From the NCBI GenBank assembly GCA_023251335.1, contig JAHEZA010000180.1:1-5886 (forward strand): a DNA stretch of 5,886 nucleotides, read 5' to 3'. Position 1 is the stretch's first letter. The number at the start of each line of letters is the position of its first letter. Both the position numbers and the translations under genes were made by a program. The DNA is from Chitinophagaceae bacterium. Lineage in GTDB: Bacteria; Bacteroidota; Bacteroidia; Chitinophagales; Chitinophagaceae. The notes beneath the pieces are model-generated. The model did no database searches. It saw nothing but the letters and a program-made list of their open reading frames with translations, and was not told the origin of the DNA. Below, piece after piece: positions 5,576-5,886 of this stretch.

Positions 5576-5703
5576 GAAAAAGACACAACAGCGATTGAAT
5601 GAGATAATAAATCAACAACATAGTAACAAACCCCTAAATAATTAAGCAGGTCGTATATTAGTAACAGACATTGCGGCACAACAGTGGGAAGGCCGGACAA
5701 ACG
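5576..5703. other. Spacer between repeat copies B and C
   Basis: A short noncoding stretch, A-rich on the left. I see no gene or RNA motif in it. Confidence 0.4.
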
Positions 5704-5886
5704 CGCGGAGCGATCGGGTTGTCCTTGAACTTTTTGGTTACTTTTTCTTTCAAGAGAAAAAGTAACAAACAACCTTTCAAGAGAAAAAGTAACAAACAAC
5801 CTTTCAAGAGAAAAAGTAACAAACACTCTTTCAAAAGAAAAAGTGACAAGCAATCTTCAAGAAAAAAAAGTGATAAACGCTCTTTC
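5704..5886 (+). repeat. Dispersed repeat copy C expanding into a 27-base tandem array
   Basis: It opens with a block (5704-5731) shared with 5429-5456. A perfect 12-bp inverted repeat follows, GTTACTTTTTCT (5737-5748) and AGAAAAAGTAAC (5755-5766). From 5747 a 27-base unit repeats at 5747, 5774, 5801, 5828 and 5855, and a sixth unit begins at 5882 and runs off the window. Units 1 and 2 are identical, unit 3 differs only in its last bases, and units 4 and 5 drift progressively. After the first, units keep loop plus right arm but have lost the left arm. Because 27 is divisible by three, the minus strand stays open as a nine-residue repeat (VTFSLERLF). I treat this as non-coding. Confidence 0.85.

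Noticed and set aside
5482..5853. Minus-strand open frame with nine-residue VTFSLERLF repeats
   Set aside because: It is produced by the 27-base tandem array, whose length is a multiple of three, and by the adjoining noncoding repeat. The peptide is low-complexity with no start signal.
5747..5886. Tandem 27-base repeats as a possible CRISPR array
   Set aside because: The units are contiguous with no unique spacers between them, and no cas gene is in the window.

Overview
The window looks like a chromosomal stretch of an aerobic or facultative Bacteroidota, most like the Chitinophagaceae/Sphingobacteriia group. The reasons are moderate-to-low GC with AT-rich spacers, weak Shine-Dalgarno signals, a TAnnTTTG-type promoter box, and dispersed intergenic repeats of a kind I associate with that group. 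The assignment is an inference from style, not from a marker gene.

Left part (1-656): a long AT-rich stretch without a convincing gene, with a possible scrap of coding sequence at the very edge. Then comes a compact plus-strand cluster (657-2839) of three exported proteins. These are a Tat-exported DsrE-like protein, a diheme cytochrome c of the TsdA thiosulfate dehydrogenase/tetrathionate reductase type, and a smaller Sec-exported DsrE-like protein. The two DsrE-like proteins are visibly paralogous over their C-terminal halves. The larger one carries a CxxC at the extreme C-terminus where the smaller one has WxxI. The most economical reading is a periplasmic inorganic-sulfur module: a thiosulfate/tetrathionate redox cytochrome bracketed by two candidate sulfur-binding or persulfide-carrying proteins.

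Middle part (3252-3882, minus strand): an MntA/HepT toxin-antitoxin pair with overlapping genes. MntA is a minimal nucleotidyltransferase with GSx10DxD; HepT is a HEPN RNase with Rx4HxY. A good TAnnTTTG box lies 19 bases ahead of the MntA start. Directly upstream lies an IS110-family element (about 3977-5184, minus strand). It has a DEDD transposase, a short right end, and a roughly 190-base noncoding left end. The left end folds into two consecutive stem/internal-loop structures, as expected of an IS110 bridge RNA. An 11-base direct repeat (AGTTATCCACA) sits at the two proposed ends.

Right part (5185-5886) and the spacer 2840-3251: dispersed noncoding repeats. A composite repeat at 3024-3140 recurs at 5468-5575 in the same orientation, bracketing the toxin-antitoxin pair and the IS. 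A third hairpin copy at 5737 has grown into a tandem array of a 27-base unit that runs off the right edge. The whole right half therefore looks like an accessory, repeat-rich region next to a metabolic operon.
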